A stretch of DNA of 64,000 nucleotides from Fibrobacter sp. UBA4223 (GTDB taxonomy: Bacteria; Fibrobacterota; Fibrobacteria; Fibrobacterales; Fibrobacteraceae), in NCBI GenBank assembly GCA_002382975.1, contig DFTB01000013.1, positions 22,282-86,281 on the forward strand, written 5' to 3'. The translations under genes and the position numbers were made by a program. The notes beneath the pieces are model-generated. The model made no database searches and had not been told where the DNA came from. It saw only the letters and a list, made by a program, of their open reading frames with translations. Every line of letters begins with the position of its first letter. Positions within the stretch are counted from its first letter, which is position 1. Positions 16,469 through 27,190 of this stretch are shown in pieces.

Positions 16469-17872
16469 CTACAAGAAGTAGCTCTTCATTTTTCCCTTGC
16501 CCTTGACTTCGACCTCAATGGGGCCGCTGTAGGCAAAGGAATCCTTGGTCTCTTCGTAGGTGGATTCCGTCACATGGATTCTCATGGGTTCGCCCGTGCT
16601 TTCCATGCGGCTGGCCACGTTCACGATATCGCCCCAGATGTCGTAAATGAACTTGCTCTTCCCGATAACGCCCGCTACAAGGCTTCCGGTATTGATCCCG
16701 ATACGGAGCTGTATCGGAGACGCCATTCCCTTGTTCAGTTCCCGAACATCTTCTAGAATGCCCTGGGCAAAGCGAACCATCCGGACGGCATCCTTGTTGG
16801 AGTCGTCCATGTTGAGCCCCATCGCCGCCATGTAGCAGTCCCCGATGGTCTTGATCTTTTCGACCCCTTCGCGACTGGCACGCTCATCAAAAATAGTGAC
16901 CATCTTGTTCAGAAGGGTAATGACCTCTTCGGCAGGTCTACCGTCGCTTATCTTGGTAAATTCCACGATATCCGCAAACATCACCGTCACGTTGGAATAA
17001 TCCTTAGCGATGGTCTTGCCGGGATGTTCCGCCAGTTCCTTGGCGATGTCCTTGGGCAATATGTTCAGCAGCAGGCTTTCCGCCTTCTCGTTGGCGGCAA
17101 TCAGTTCCCGGGTCCGCTCCTTTACCACGTATTCCAGGCGTTTCTTGTAACGCTCCAAGATATCGATTTCCAGCCGATGGGCCTTTTCTACCGCCTCGTC
17201 CATATCTCGAATGGCAAATATGTACAAAAGAACCGTGCAGCCCACAAAGCTCATGTTGGTAAGGGAAAGTCCATAGCAGAAAAACTGGACAACCGTCGCC
17301 AGCACGGGCAGCACCGTGAACACCACAAGCGGGAGTCGGATTTTCCTCTGAATCCGACCGTAATATTTGATAATCACCATGAACTGCAACACCAGAATCA
17401 CCGTCGGAAACAGGTAACAAAGCACCATCCCGTTAGACCTGTGGTAAAAATTCATATTATCGAAGGTATAGTAGAGCCCGGTAAACTGCGATACGACCAG
17501 CAAGATAAGCCCGACAACCACGCACCAAGACGCCGCACGCAACCGGCGCGGAGCCGACGTAAGCCCGCCCTCGTGAGTGAACAAATCCATCAGGTACAAA
17601 TTGAAGGCGTAAAGCAAAAACAAGTTCAGGGCAAAGACGGCAAAATTGGAAATACGGACCATCCACCAGCCCAAATCGCTGGCATCACCGCGGAACATGT
17701 AAGCAAAGCGGTCCGCCACCAGGGTAAGGGTTGCGCAGGTCTCTATGAGCAACAGGGCCGCCTTGCGGCTGCTATTCATATTACGGGTCAAAGCAACAAA
17801 CAGAGACGTTATCCCGCAGACGCCTATCAGGATAAGCATAATCCCCAGTTGATATTCCCGTAAGAACTCCAT
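16469..17872 (-). CDS. Membrane adenylate/guanylate cyclase (class III), 7-TM sensor
   Basis: Residues 1 to about 225 hold seven hydrophobic segments. A coiled-coil linker (about 227-270) follows, then a class III nucleotidyl cyclase domain beginning at about 290 (VTVMFADIVEFTKIS, with the first metal Asp, and later TIGDCYMAAMGLN). The domain should make cAMP or cGMP in response to a membrane or extracellular signal. The N-terminal part is a 7-TM sensor of unknown ligand. I used the ATG at 17872; a TTG three codons earlier is also open. It ends 2 bp from the convergent pepA stop codon. Confidence 0.88.
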   Translation of the reverse strand: MEFLREYQLGIMLILIGVCGITSLFVALTRNMNSSRKAALLLIETCATLTLVADRFAYMFRGDASDLGWWMVRISNFAVFALNLFLLYAFNLYLMDLFTHEGGLTSAPRRLRAASWCVVVGLILLVVSQFTGLYYTFDNMNFYHRSNGMVLCYLFPTVILVLQFMVIIKYYGRIQRKIRLPLVVFTVLPVLATVVQFFCYGLSLTNMSFVGCTVLLYIFAIRDMDEAVEKAHRLEIDILERYKKRLEYVVKERTRELIAANEKAESLLLNILPKDIAKELAEHPGKTIAKDYSNVTVMFADIVEFTKISDGRPAEEVITLLNKMVTIFDERASREGVEKIKTIGDCYMAAMGLNMDDSNKDAVRMVRFAQGILEDVRELNKGMASPIQLRIGINTGSLVAGVIGKSKFIYDIWGDIVNVASRMESTGEPMRIHVTESTYEETKDSFAYSGPIEVEVKGKGKMKSYFL

Positions 17873-17969
17873 ACCTAGCAAAATAATCTTTTTTCAACCA
17901 ACCGGATATGAAAAAAGCGAGAAATTGCTATAATTGTGGCCGTCAAAACCGCCGAATTACGAGGTTTTT

Positions 17970-18434
17970 ATGTTAGATTTTCTCGCCAATTATTGGCCCT
18001 ATATTGTCGCCCTGGTGGTCATCGTTCTTGCCGTGTTCGCTTTTCGCGGACTCCGCAAGGCCCTCAAGGAAGGTGGCGGAGCGTTCAGCCTCGAAACCAT
18101 CCGCAAGAACACCGAACCCAACTTCGCCGCCCTCAAGCAAAAGTCCAAGGCGCTGCTGGCCGACGCCGACATGATTTGCGAAACCAAGGAAGGCAGCAAC
18201 CTGGTGATTCCCAAGAAAGAGGACATGATGTTCTTCCGCCGCGCCGTGCGCCAAAAATACAAGCTGGCCATGTTCCTGGTTCCCGGCACCAACAAGGTGG
18301 TCTATTTCTTCTGCAAGACCGAACAGGGGCTCCGCCGCCGTATCGAAAACCTGGTCATCAACCAGAAGTTCCGCGAAGGCAAGCCTCCCTACATAGACCA
18401 CGCCACCGGCGAAAAACTGAAATACCCGAGGTAA
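17970..18434 (+). CDS. Small single-pass membrane protein, unknown function
   Basis: I do not recognise a family. The protein (154 aa) has an N-terminal membrane helix (about residues 8-27: YWPYIVALVVIVLAVFAFRG), then a basic cytoplasmic or periplasmic domain with many Lys/Arg and a C-terminus ending DHATGEKLKYPR. The ATG at 17970 has GAGG upstream and gives a plausible short N-terminal tail; the longer frame from 17934 lacks a good site. A possible TATAAT lies at 17928-17933. It stands alone between the divergent cyclase gene and hrpB. Confidence 0.75.
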   Translation: MLDFLANYWPYIVALVVIVLAVFAFRGLRKALKEGGGAFSLETIRKNTEPNFAALKQKSKALLADADMICETKEGSNLVIPKKEDMMFFRRAVRQKYKLAMFLVPGTNKVVYFFCKTEQGLRRRIENLVINQKFREGKPPYIDHATGEKLKYPR

Positions 18435-18463
18435 GGGGAGTGCCCTCCCCTCGCTTCTGATTC

Positions 18464-18500
18464 GTCGTCATTCCGGCCACCGAGCCGGAATCTGGCCGAA
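18464..18500. repeat. Dispersed palindromic repeat before hrpB
   Basis: GTCGTCATTCCGGCCACCGAGCCGGAATCTGG matches the core of the repeats at 2342-2547 and inside hrpB. It lies about 50 bp before the hrpB start and may form a hairpin in its leader. Confidence 0.85.
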
Positions 18501-18545
18501 TCATTCGCTACCCCTTCACCTAGGGGGCACCCCTAAAACCCCGTG

Positions 18546-21215
<2,670 letters not shown>

Positions 21216-22760
21216 TTATCTTACCCGGTACACTGTCAGCGTCTTGCTGAACTCGTAACCCACCACCAGCAAGGCCTGGCCGTAGACGGGGCTCTTGTCG
21301 GCCGGAATAAACAGCAGGCCTTCGGGGCCGCGGTCCTTGGGGTCAAAGTAAAGGTCCACCAACTTCGGGGCGGTACGCACACCCGCATCGACAGCGGTCA
21401 GGTCAAAGACCGCCACACCGCTGGAGCGTTCCAGCCCCACAAAGGCGTAGCGTTTGCCGTTCACCTCACCCACCGTCACGTTTTCCGGCTCGCAGCCCTT
21501 CTTGGGGCTCCGGCTGTCCATCTTGACCTTGTCCTTCTTGGAATTCCAGTTGAAATAGTCGGGAGCGAGTTTCCCGAAGGCCCGTTCCATTTCTTCGCCG
21601 CTGTCCCACAGGAGCCGGCCGGTCTCGCCGTCGAACAGACTGACGGAGCGGGTGCCGAAGCCATAAACGTAGGGGCACTTGCCGCCGGGAACTTCGTCGG
21701 GCCCTTGCTGGTCGCAACGTTCCAGCAGGCTTACCGTGAACTTTTTCAGGTGCGGGGCCACGTCGTCGTTAAAGACGGTGCGGTCCAGGCGATCGTCGGC
21801 CAGCAGATCCGTGACCGTCCCTTCGTCGGTCCAGGCCTTGTAATCGTTCACGGAGGCGCCCTCGTTAGCGGTGAGCACTAGGGTCTTGCCGCCTACGGTA
21901 AAAGACGCAATGCCATCAGGCTGACGGAGCCCTCTGATGGGATAATTCTTGATTTTTATCTTCTCGTCTTTCTTGACGTCTAAACCGAAACCCGGCTTGG
22001 AATGGTCTACGTAACCCAGCGGGAAAACATCCACAATCTTCTCGGCAGTAATGTCCACCTTCGCCATGGCGTTGTTCTCTTGCAAGCTGACCCAGGCCCA
22101 CTTGGAATCCTTGGAAACCGTGATGTATTCCGGTTCTATGGAACGCACAAACCCCTGCAGGCCGGGGCTGCGCACGCCCTTCTTGCGGAGCGCAAGGGAA
22201 TCCAGCCCCTTAAAATCCAGGACCTTTGGCGTCAACTTGTAATCGTTGAGGCTTGCACCGTGTCCAACGGAAAGGATAGCCACGCCGCCTTCGGGATCTT
22301 CGTTATAGTCCGCGCTGGGCGTGCCTTCGCAGGCCACGAGAATCCTGCTACCGTCAGGGGTAAAGGTCACCATGTCGGGCAGGTGGCAAAGCCTTTGAGC
22401 TGATGCCACGGGAATCAGTCCCTCGGCAAAGCGGAACAGTTGCACTTGTCCAAGGCCATGGTCGGGTTCTGCCGTTATGGAAACAGCCACCAGGTCGCCG
22501 TGCACCGTCACGCTGGTAGCGGGGCCGTCCAGCTGCAGGCGGCTTTCCACCTTGGGGTTCTTCTCGTCGGCAAAGCTCACCATTTCAACAAGTTTTTCGC
22601 CGCCTACCACAAAGAGCAGTTTTTTTTCGGGCATGTAGGCGGCAATTTCGGGAGCGGTCATCTGCAAGGTCGCCATGGGCGTAAGCACGTTTCCCTTCTG
22701 GAAAACCTGTGCTGCCACCGTAGAGGCAAGAACCGTCGCTATCAGCAGGAGCCGTTTCAT
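21216..22760 (-). CDS. Secreted beta-propeller protein, choice-of-anchor I type
   Basis: A signal peptide (MKRLLLIATVLASTVAA) precedes a large repetitive domain with propeller-like blades: LPDMVTFTPDGSRILVACEGTPSADY, EPEYITVSKDSKWAWVSLQENNA and PENVTVGEVNGKRYAFVGLERSSG. These phrases are typical of the family annotated choice-of-anchor I, exported proteins sometimes linked to phosphatases. Ligand and activity are not known. There is no obvious C-terminal anchor (it ends KTLTVYRVR). The start MKRLLL at 22760 gives a clean signal peptide. The hrpB stop is adjacent and convergent. Confidence 0.75.
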   Translation of the reverse strand: MKRLLLIATVLASTVAAQVFQKGNVLTPMATLQMTAPEIAAYMPEKKLLFVVGGEKLVEMVSFADEKNPKVESRLQLDGPATSVTVHGDLVAVSITAEPDHGLGQVQLFRFAEGLIPVASAQRLCHLPDMVTFTPDGSRILVACEGTPSADYNEDPEGGVAILSVGHGASLNDYKLTPKVLDFKGLDSLALRKKGVRSPGLQGFVRSIEPEYITVSKDSKWAWVSLQENNAMAKVDITAEKIVDVFPLGYVDHSKPGFGLDVKKDEKIKIKNYPIRGLRQPDGIASFTVGGKTLVLTANEGASVNDYKAWTDEGTVTDLLADDRLDRTVFNDDVAPHLKKFTVSLLERCDQQGPDEVPGGKCPYVYGFGTRSVSLFDGETGRLLWDSGEEMERAFGKLAPDYFNWNSKKDKVKMDSRSPKKGCEPENVTVGEVNGKRYAFVGLERSSGVAVFDLTAVDAGVRTAPKLVDLYFDPKDRGPEGLLFIPADKSPVYGQALLVVGYEFSKTLTVYRVR

Positions 22761-22773
22761 CTTGTCAACGCCC

Positions 22774-23193
22774 CTAGTCAAAAATCAGCCAGAAAAGGAG
22801 CATCCCAAGGGCAATTCCACCGAAAAACGATGAGCTGGTCATCATGGCGGCCTGGCTCCTGGACTGATTTTCCCTTTCCTTGTTCTTCTCGTTCACGCCC
22901 ACCGAAACGCTCAGCGCCTTGGCGCAGGTCTCGTTGCTCTTTTTCATGGTCTCGTAGCTCTTTTCCCAGTTCTCGCCCTTGGCCTTTTCCGAGTTGAGGG
23001 CGGCACGCAGGGAATCCTTCTCCACCGAGCAGGAACTATCCGCGATAGCCATCAGGCTATCCCTATGGGCAAGCTCCGACTTGAATTCAGAGCAGGTTTC
23101 CTGCAGGGCGGACATTTCGGCAACAGAGTCTGCCGGGGCAGCAGCAAATGCCGCAACAACACAAAACAAAAGGGCAAAAAGAATCTTGTTCAT
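22774..23193 (-). CDS. Exported coiled-coil protein with C-terminal membrane helix
   Basis: This 139-aa protein has a signal peptide (MNKILFALLFCVVAAFAAA), a charged coiled-coil middle (about residues 25-105) with four Cys, and a C-terminal hydrophobic helix (about 120-138: FFGGIALGMLLFWLIF). It probably sits in the periplasm anchored to the inner membrane. No family is recognised. It starts upstream of the propeller gene and ends 13 bp before that gene's start, so the two are likely an operon and may act together in the envelope. Confidence 0.72.
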   Translation of the reverse strand: MNKILFALLFCVVAAFAAAPADSVAEMSALQETCSEFKSELAHRDSLMAIADSSCSVEKDSLRAALNSEKAKGENWEKSYETMKKSNETCAKALSVSVGVNEKNKERENQSRSQAAMMTSSSFFGGIALGMLLFWLIFD

Positions 23194-23230
23194 GGAATAC
23201 AATATAACAAAATGGCCCTAAAGAATCGAC

Positions 23231-23869
23231 TCATTCCTTGTACCATCCAGGGACTTTACCCAGCTTTTCTAGCGCCGACCCTGCGAACATATTGTCCATA
23301 CAATCCACATTGGAAACATTCCAACGGCTTATATCGCCATTGAATTTTGAATCGACAAACATGTAACTCATGTCTTTCACACAAGATACATCCCAATTGC
23401 CAATATCGCCGTTGAATACCGACGAGGCGAACATTCCGCTCATAATCTCTACGTTCGCAACATTCCATTGGCTGATATCGCCGTTAAAAGGCGTTCCAGA
23501 GAACAATCCCCGCATATCCTGCACACTCGATACATCCCACTTGCTGATATCGCCATTAAATGCGGAATCATAGAACATCCCGCTCATGGAGCAGACCTTG
23601 GACACATTCCATCGGCTAATATCCCCTGCAAACGCCGAGCGATGAAACATCTGGCCCATATCCGTCACATTGGATACATCCCATTCGCTGATATTTCCGT
23701 TGAATGGCGAATAATCAAAAAGACCAAACATATCCGTGATATTGGACACGTCAATGAAATTCAGGTCACATTCCGGCCCCTCTTTCTCAATCGCATCCTT
23801 TATCAGTTCTTCTAAATGCGAACGGTCTCTCGCCACGATTTTATGGCGAGAGCATGCGCTATCTGTCAT
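23231..23869 (-). CDS. BspA-like repeat protein (DUF285), short
   Basis: The protein (212 aa) has an N-terminal cap of about 35 residues (IVARDRSHLEELI...CDLNFIDVS), then a partial and six full 24-residue repeats of the form FNGDISKWDVSNVTDMSxMFxxSx, and a short C-terminal PGWYKE end. The DNA repeat period is 72 bp. These are DUF285/BspA-like lists, the PARCEL type of surface or secreted repeat protein. No signal peptide is seen, so localisation is unclear. It lies 36 bp downstream of the larger paralogue on the same strand and starts with AGGT upstream. Confidence 0.85.
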   Translation of the reverse strand: MTDSACSRHKIVARDRSHLEELIKDAIEKEGPECDLNFIDVSNITDMFGLFDYSPFNGNISEWDVSNVTDMGQMFHRSAFAGDISRWNVSKVCSMSGMFYDSAFNGDISKWDVSSVQDMRGLFSGTPFNGDISQWNVANVEIMSGMFASSVFNGDIGNWDVSCVKDMSYMFVDSKFNGDISRWNVSNVDCMDNMFAGSALEKLGKVPGWYKE

Positions 23870-23905
23870 AAGTTACCTGCAAAATCACTTTTTGAACCAT
23901 TTTCT

Positions 23906-26125
23906 TTATTTCTTTACGCCAAGCTTTTTCTTCCACTTGGCAATGGCATCCGTAGTCAATGACATAACGCCGGTTCCCTTTCCTAAGTCACTTGCGAGGA
24001 CTGGGTAATAGACATCTCCATCCTTGTCCGGTTCACTATGATCAAAATCCGAGATGCTTTTGACTTTTTTCCCTTTCTTATCTAAAAGGAAAACCTCCCC
24101 CCTGCCGTCTTTTGTAGAACAGCGAAGTTCATCACCCATACGGAAGTCGTTGCTGTCAAGACCATCAGAATCAAAAGCTGCTTCTAGATAATACGGAATT
24201 TTGAAGATTGGGAGTCGTTTTGCCTTGTTGCTACCCGCTTTAAGCATCTTTTTGACAGGCAGCGCAAAAATATCTTGTTGACTATCTCCAAGAACCTCAA
24301 CCTTGTGTTTTTTTATTTCGCAATTATTGCCATATTTGTCCACGTGCTTGACAAATTCGCTAGAGCGTGCATCCCAGTCCTTACCATACTCTTCCAGGGC
24401 AACACCCCTAGTCCCATCAAAATCTACACAATACCAAAGTTTTCCTCCTTTCGCCCAACCATTTCCTAGACCCATAGATTCTAGAGTCATAAAATCCGTA
24501 GATTCCCAACGGAATTCAAATTCAAGTCCTTTTTCTGCCATTTCTTTATAGGCATCAAAAGGTGGTTTATTTTCGCTCCCAAAACTTGCTTTTCCACTCA
24601 GAATTTTATTTAAATCCGCAGCTTGCGTTCCCAAAACAAAGGGGATTTTCTTGCCATAAGCAGTGTTGAATTTCTTGATTTGCGCAGCGCTCATCACAAT
24701 GACGTTCGTTATATTTATGTTAATGGAACCCTTTTTTGAGGACTTGTTTTCTTGTTTGCCAGTGAACCATTCAGGAAGCTTGTGCTCTTCTTCAAGAACA
24801 GAATGCGAAAACATACACTCCATATCAGTCTCATTAGACACGTTCCATTTACTGATGTCTCCATTGAACTCCGATCTACAGAACATAGCCCCCATATCTT
24901 TCACTTTGGACACGTCCCATTTACTGATGTCTCCTTTGAACCCTGATTTCCAGAACATATAATGCATATCATTCACTTTGGACACGTCCCATTTACTGAT
25001 ATCTCCATTGAATTTAGAGCAGTAAAACAAGAACGCCATATTTCTCACTTTAGACACATCAATGAAATTAAGATCACACTCCAATCCATACTTTGAGATT
25101 GTAGCTTTAATAATATCCTTCAAATCATTTTTATTTTTTGCGACGACGCGTTTCTGCCCGCCCCTCCCCTTGACGACAGGATTATTCATACTTTTCAGGC
25201 TCTTCAAATTCTTGGGAGCATCTTCGCTTTTTGAAATCTTTTTCATTGTAGATGTCGTCTTGGATTTCACAGCCTTGTCATTTACCAGTTTTCCAACGAT
25301 CTTCCCTGATTTATACCAATCAGGCATTTTTCTTCCTTTTACATCCCAAATAGTCTCACCAAACATATCTTTTGCTTTACATTTTGTCGATATATTCCAT
25401 CCGTTAATATCGCCATTAAACTTAGACATATAAAACATTCTGCGGGCATCAGTCAAGTTCGACACATTCCACTTGCTAATGTCACCATTGAACTGAGAAC
25501 CTAAGAACATACCACTCATATCCGTCACGTTTGACACATCCCATTTGCTAATATCACCATTAAACCGAGAATGCATAAACATACTTTTCATCTTCGTCAC
25601 ATTTGACACATTCCACTTGCTGATATCGCCGTTATAACCAGATTCATAGAACATGCCATCCATATTCATCACATTGGATACATTCCACTTGCTAATATCG
25701 CCCCTAAATTTCGATACAACAAACATTCTGCACATATTCGTCACTTTTGACACATCCCATTTGCTAATATCACCATTAAACCGGGACCCCTCGAACATAA
25801 AACTCATATTCGTCACTTTGGACACATTCCACTTGCTGATGTCACCATTAAACTGAGACTCGTAGAACATAAAACTCATATTCGTCACGTTTGAGACATC
25901 CCACTTACTGATATCGCCATTAAAATCGGATCGAAGAAACAATCTATGCATATCCGTCACTTTGGACACATCAATGAAATTAAGATCGCATTCGTTGCCA
26001 TATTTTGCGATTGTGGCATCAACAATTTTTTTCAAACCATTGAGATTTTTTGCGACGACGCGCTCCTGTTCGCCTTTATTCGTGGTCTTGGCATTTTTCT
26101 TTGCGTCTGTTTTCTTAGCGACCAT
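23906..26125 (-). CDS. BspA-like repeat protein (DUF285) with unique C-terminal domain
   Basis: Two repeat modules are visible in 739 aa. Module 1 (about residues 25-275) has a cap (RVVAKNLNGLKKIV...ECDLNFIDVS), seven 24-residue FNGDISKWxVSxVTxM units and one degenerate unit. Module 2 (about 330-460) repeats the cap and three units. A C-terminal domain of about 260 residues, with no repeats, follows (MSLTTDAIAKWKKKLGVKK at the end) and is not recognised. The N-terminus is very Lys-rich and not a signal peptide. A strong AAGGAG precedes the ATG. The repeated cap suggests module duplication. Confidence 0.85.
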   Translation of the reverse strand: MVAKKTDAKKNAKTTNKGEQERVVAKNLNGLKKIVDATIAKYGNECDLNFIDVSKVTDMHRLFLRSDFNGDISKWDVSNVTNMSFMFYESQFNGDISKWNVSKVTNMSFMFEGSRFNGDISKWDVSKVTNMCRMFVVSKFRGDISKWNVSNVMNMDGMFYESGYNGDISKWNVSNVTKMKSMFMHSRFNGDISKWDVSNVTDMSGMFLGSQFNGDISKWNVSNLTDARRMFYMSKFNGDINGWNISTKCKAKDMFGETIWDVKGRKMPDWYKSGKIVGKLVNDKAVKSKTTSTMKKISKSEDAPKNLKSLKSMNNPVVKGRGGQKRVVAKNKNDLKDIIKATISKYGLECDLNFIDVSKVRNMAFLFYCSKFNGDISKWDVSKVNDMHYMFWKSGFKGDISKWDVSKVKDMGAMFCRSEFNGDISKWNVSNETDMECMFSHSVLEEEHKLPEWFTGKQENKSSKKGSININITNVIVMSAAQIKKFNTAYGKKIPFVLGTQAADLNKILSGKASFGSENKPPFDAYKEMAEKGLEFEFRWESTDFMTLESMGLGNGWAKGGKLWYCVDFDGTRGVALEEYGKDWDARSSEFVKHVDKYGNNCEIKKHKVEVLGDSQQDIFALPVKKMLKAGSNKAKRLPIFKIPYYLEAAFDSDGLDSNDFRMGDELRCSTKDGRGEVFLLDKKGKKVKSISDFDHSEPDKDGDVYYPVLASDLGKGTGVMSLTTDAIAKWKKKLGVKK

Positions 26126-26316
26126 GGTATTTCTCCTTGTTAAAAATCAAAAAAAATTCTATTACCAATATATATTATTCTTTTACAAAAGTTCCTTTTT
26201 TTGAAAATTTTTCTATACAAAGCACAAAGCGCCTTAAAGCACCAGCAAAAAGGCGTTATGATTTGGGGAATTTAGGGATTTGAGGGGATGTGTGGATCGG
26301 GGAAAAGATGATTATA

Positions 26317-27186
26317 CTAGTTTGCGTTATACCCAAATTTCCTAGTTAACAATACTTCTTTCCACCACGATTCTCTAGCTATAATATATTCATCCGAAAC
26401 ATCATCCGTAAATGTTTCCAATATTGAGTATTGAAAATTTTCTTGAATGTAGGAAATACCATAATTATCCACCAACTCTTTGAGTTCTTTGTTTGGATAT
26501 TTTCCATTTTCTTTTTCATCCCTATCAAAACCACTAGTAAGATAGGTATTCCAACGTCCAAGAATTCCTTTATCACCATATGCCGAGCCAACATACAGTT
26601 TTCCAGTTTTTGTATCCGTTATTAAATAAACACCTTTTCTTGAATTCAATGCAGTGCGCCATTCATCAGATATTTCAATTTTCCTTTTCAGTTCTTTATA
26701 ACTTACGGAAACATTTTTATAGCCAGGGAAAACCTTTTCAGCAACACTTTTGTCAGGACGCCAAAGTTCAATCACCTCTAGATTGTTTATAAAATCTTTA
26801 GCATTACGAATTCCATTTTGTTCTCTTTTGTGATACTTCACAACCAATCGGAAGTTATATTGTTTCGTCTTGTAATATTCGGCCTCAGCAAAATTACCTA
26901 AACCATTGTCCTTAACAACTTTTACCATCCCTGTCATTAACCAATGGTCCTGATTTTCTGGAAGACGAATGAAACCTATAGCAATAACATCTTTAAAAAA
27001 ACTTATAGAACCTTTTCGATTGTGGACTAAATTTTTTAAATTCAATTCTTCTTTTTTTTGTTCGTCTCCAGCAATACCAACGGGATTGAACACTCCATTT
27101 TTGTCATCCGTCATAAAACGAATTTTCGCTTTCTTCAATTCAGACTCACTTAATTGGAGAATATCGTTCAATTTGATTTCTTCCAT
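26317..27186 (-). CDS. GIY-YIG nuclease-domain protein
   Basis: The C-terminal about 110 residues of this 289-aa protein form a GIY-YIG domain: GVYLI (185-189), YVGSA (198-202), an Arg in GRWNTYL (211), and a later Glu in ARESWWKEVLL followed by GYNAN. All expected catalytic positions appear present. The N-terminal about 170 residues are unrecognised and may bind a partner or nucleic acid. The ATG at 27186 has AAGGAG upstream and is 4 bp from the stop of the DUF2779 gene, so the two are tightly coupled. It is AT-rich, unlike core genes here. It is the last gene of the WYL-led run. Confidence 0.82.
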   Translation of the reverse strand: MEEIKLNDILQLSESELKKAKIRFMTDDKNGVFNPVGIAGDEQKKEELNLKNLVHNRKGSISFFKDVIAIGFIRLPENQDHWLMTGMVKVVKDNGLGNFAEAEYYKTKQYNFRLVVKYHKREQNGIRNAKDFINNLEVIELWRPDKSVAEKVFPGYKNVSVSYKELKRKIEISDEWRTALNSRKGVYLITDTKTGKLYVGSAYGDKGILGRWNTYLTSGFDRDEKENGKYPNKELKELVDNYGISYIQENFQYSILETFTDDVSDEYIIARESWWKEVLLTRKFGYNAN

Positions 27187-27190
27187 AAAA

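Noticed and set aside
23231..26125. CRISPR-like regular repeats
   Set aside because: The 72-bp periodicity comes from protein-coding DUF285 units; there are no unique spacers between constant repeats and no cas genes.
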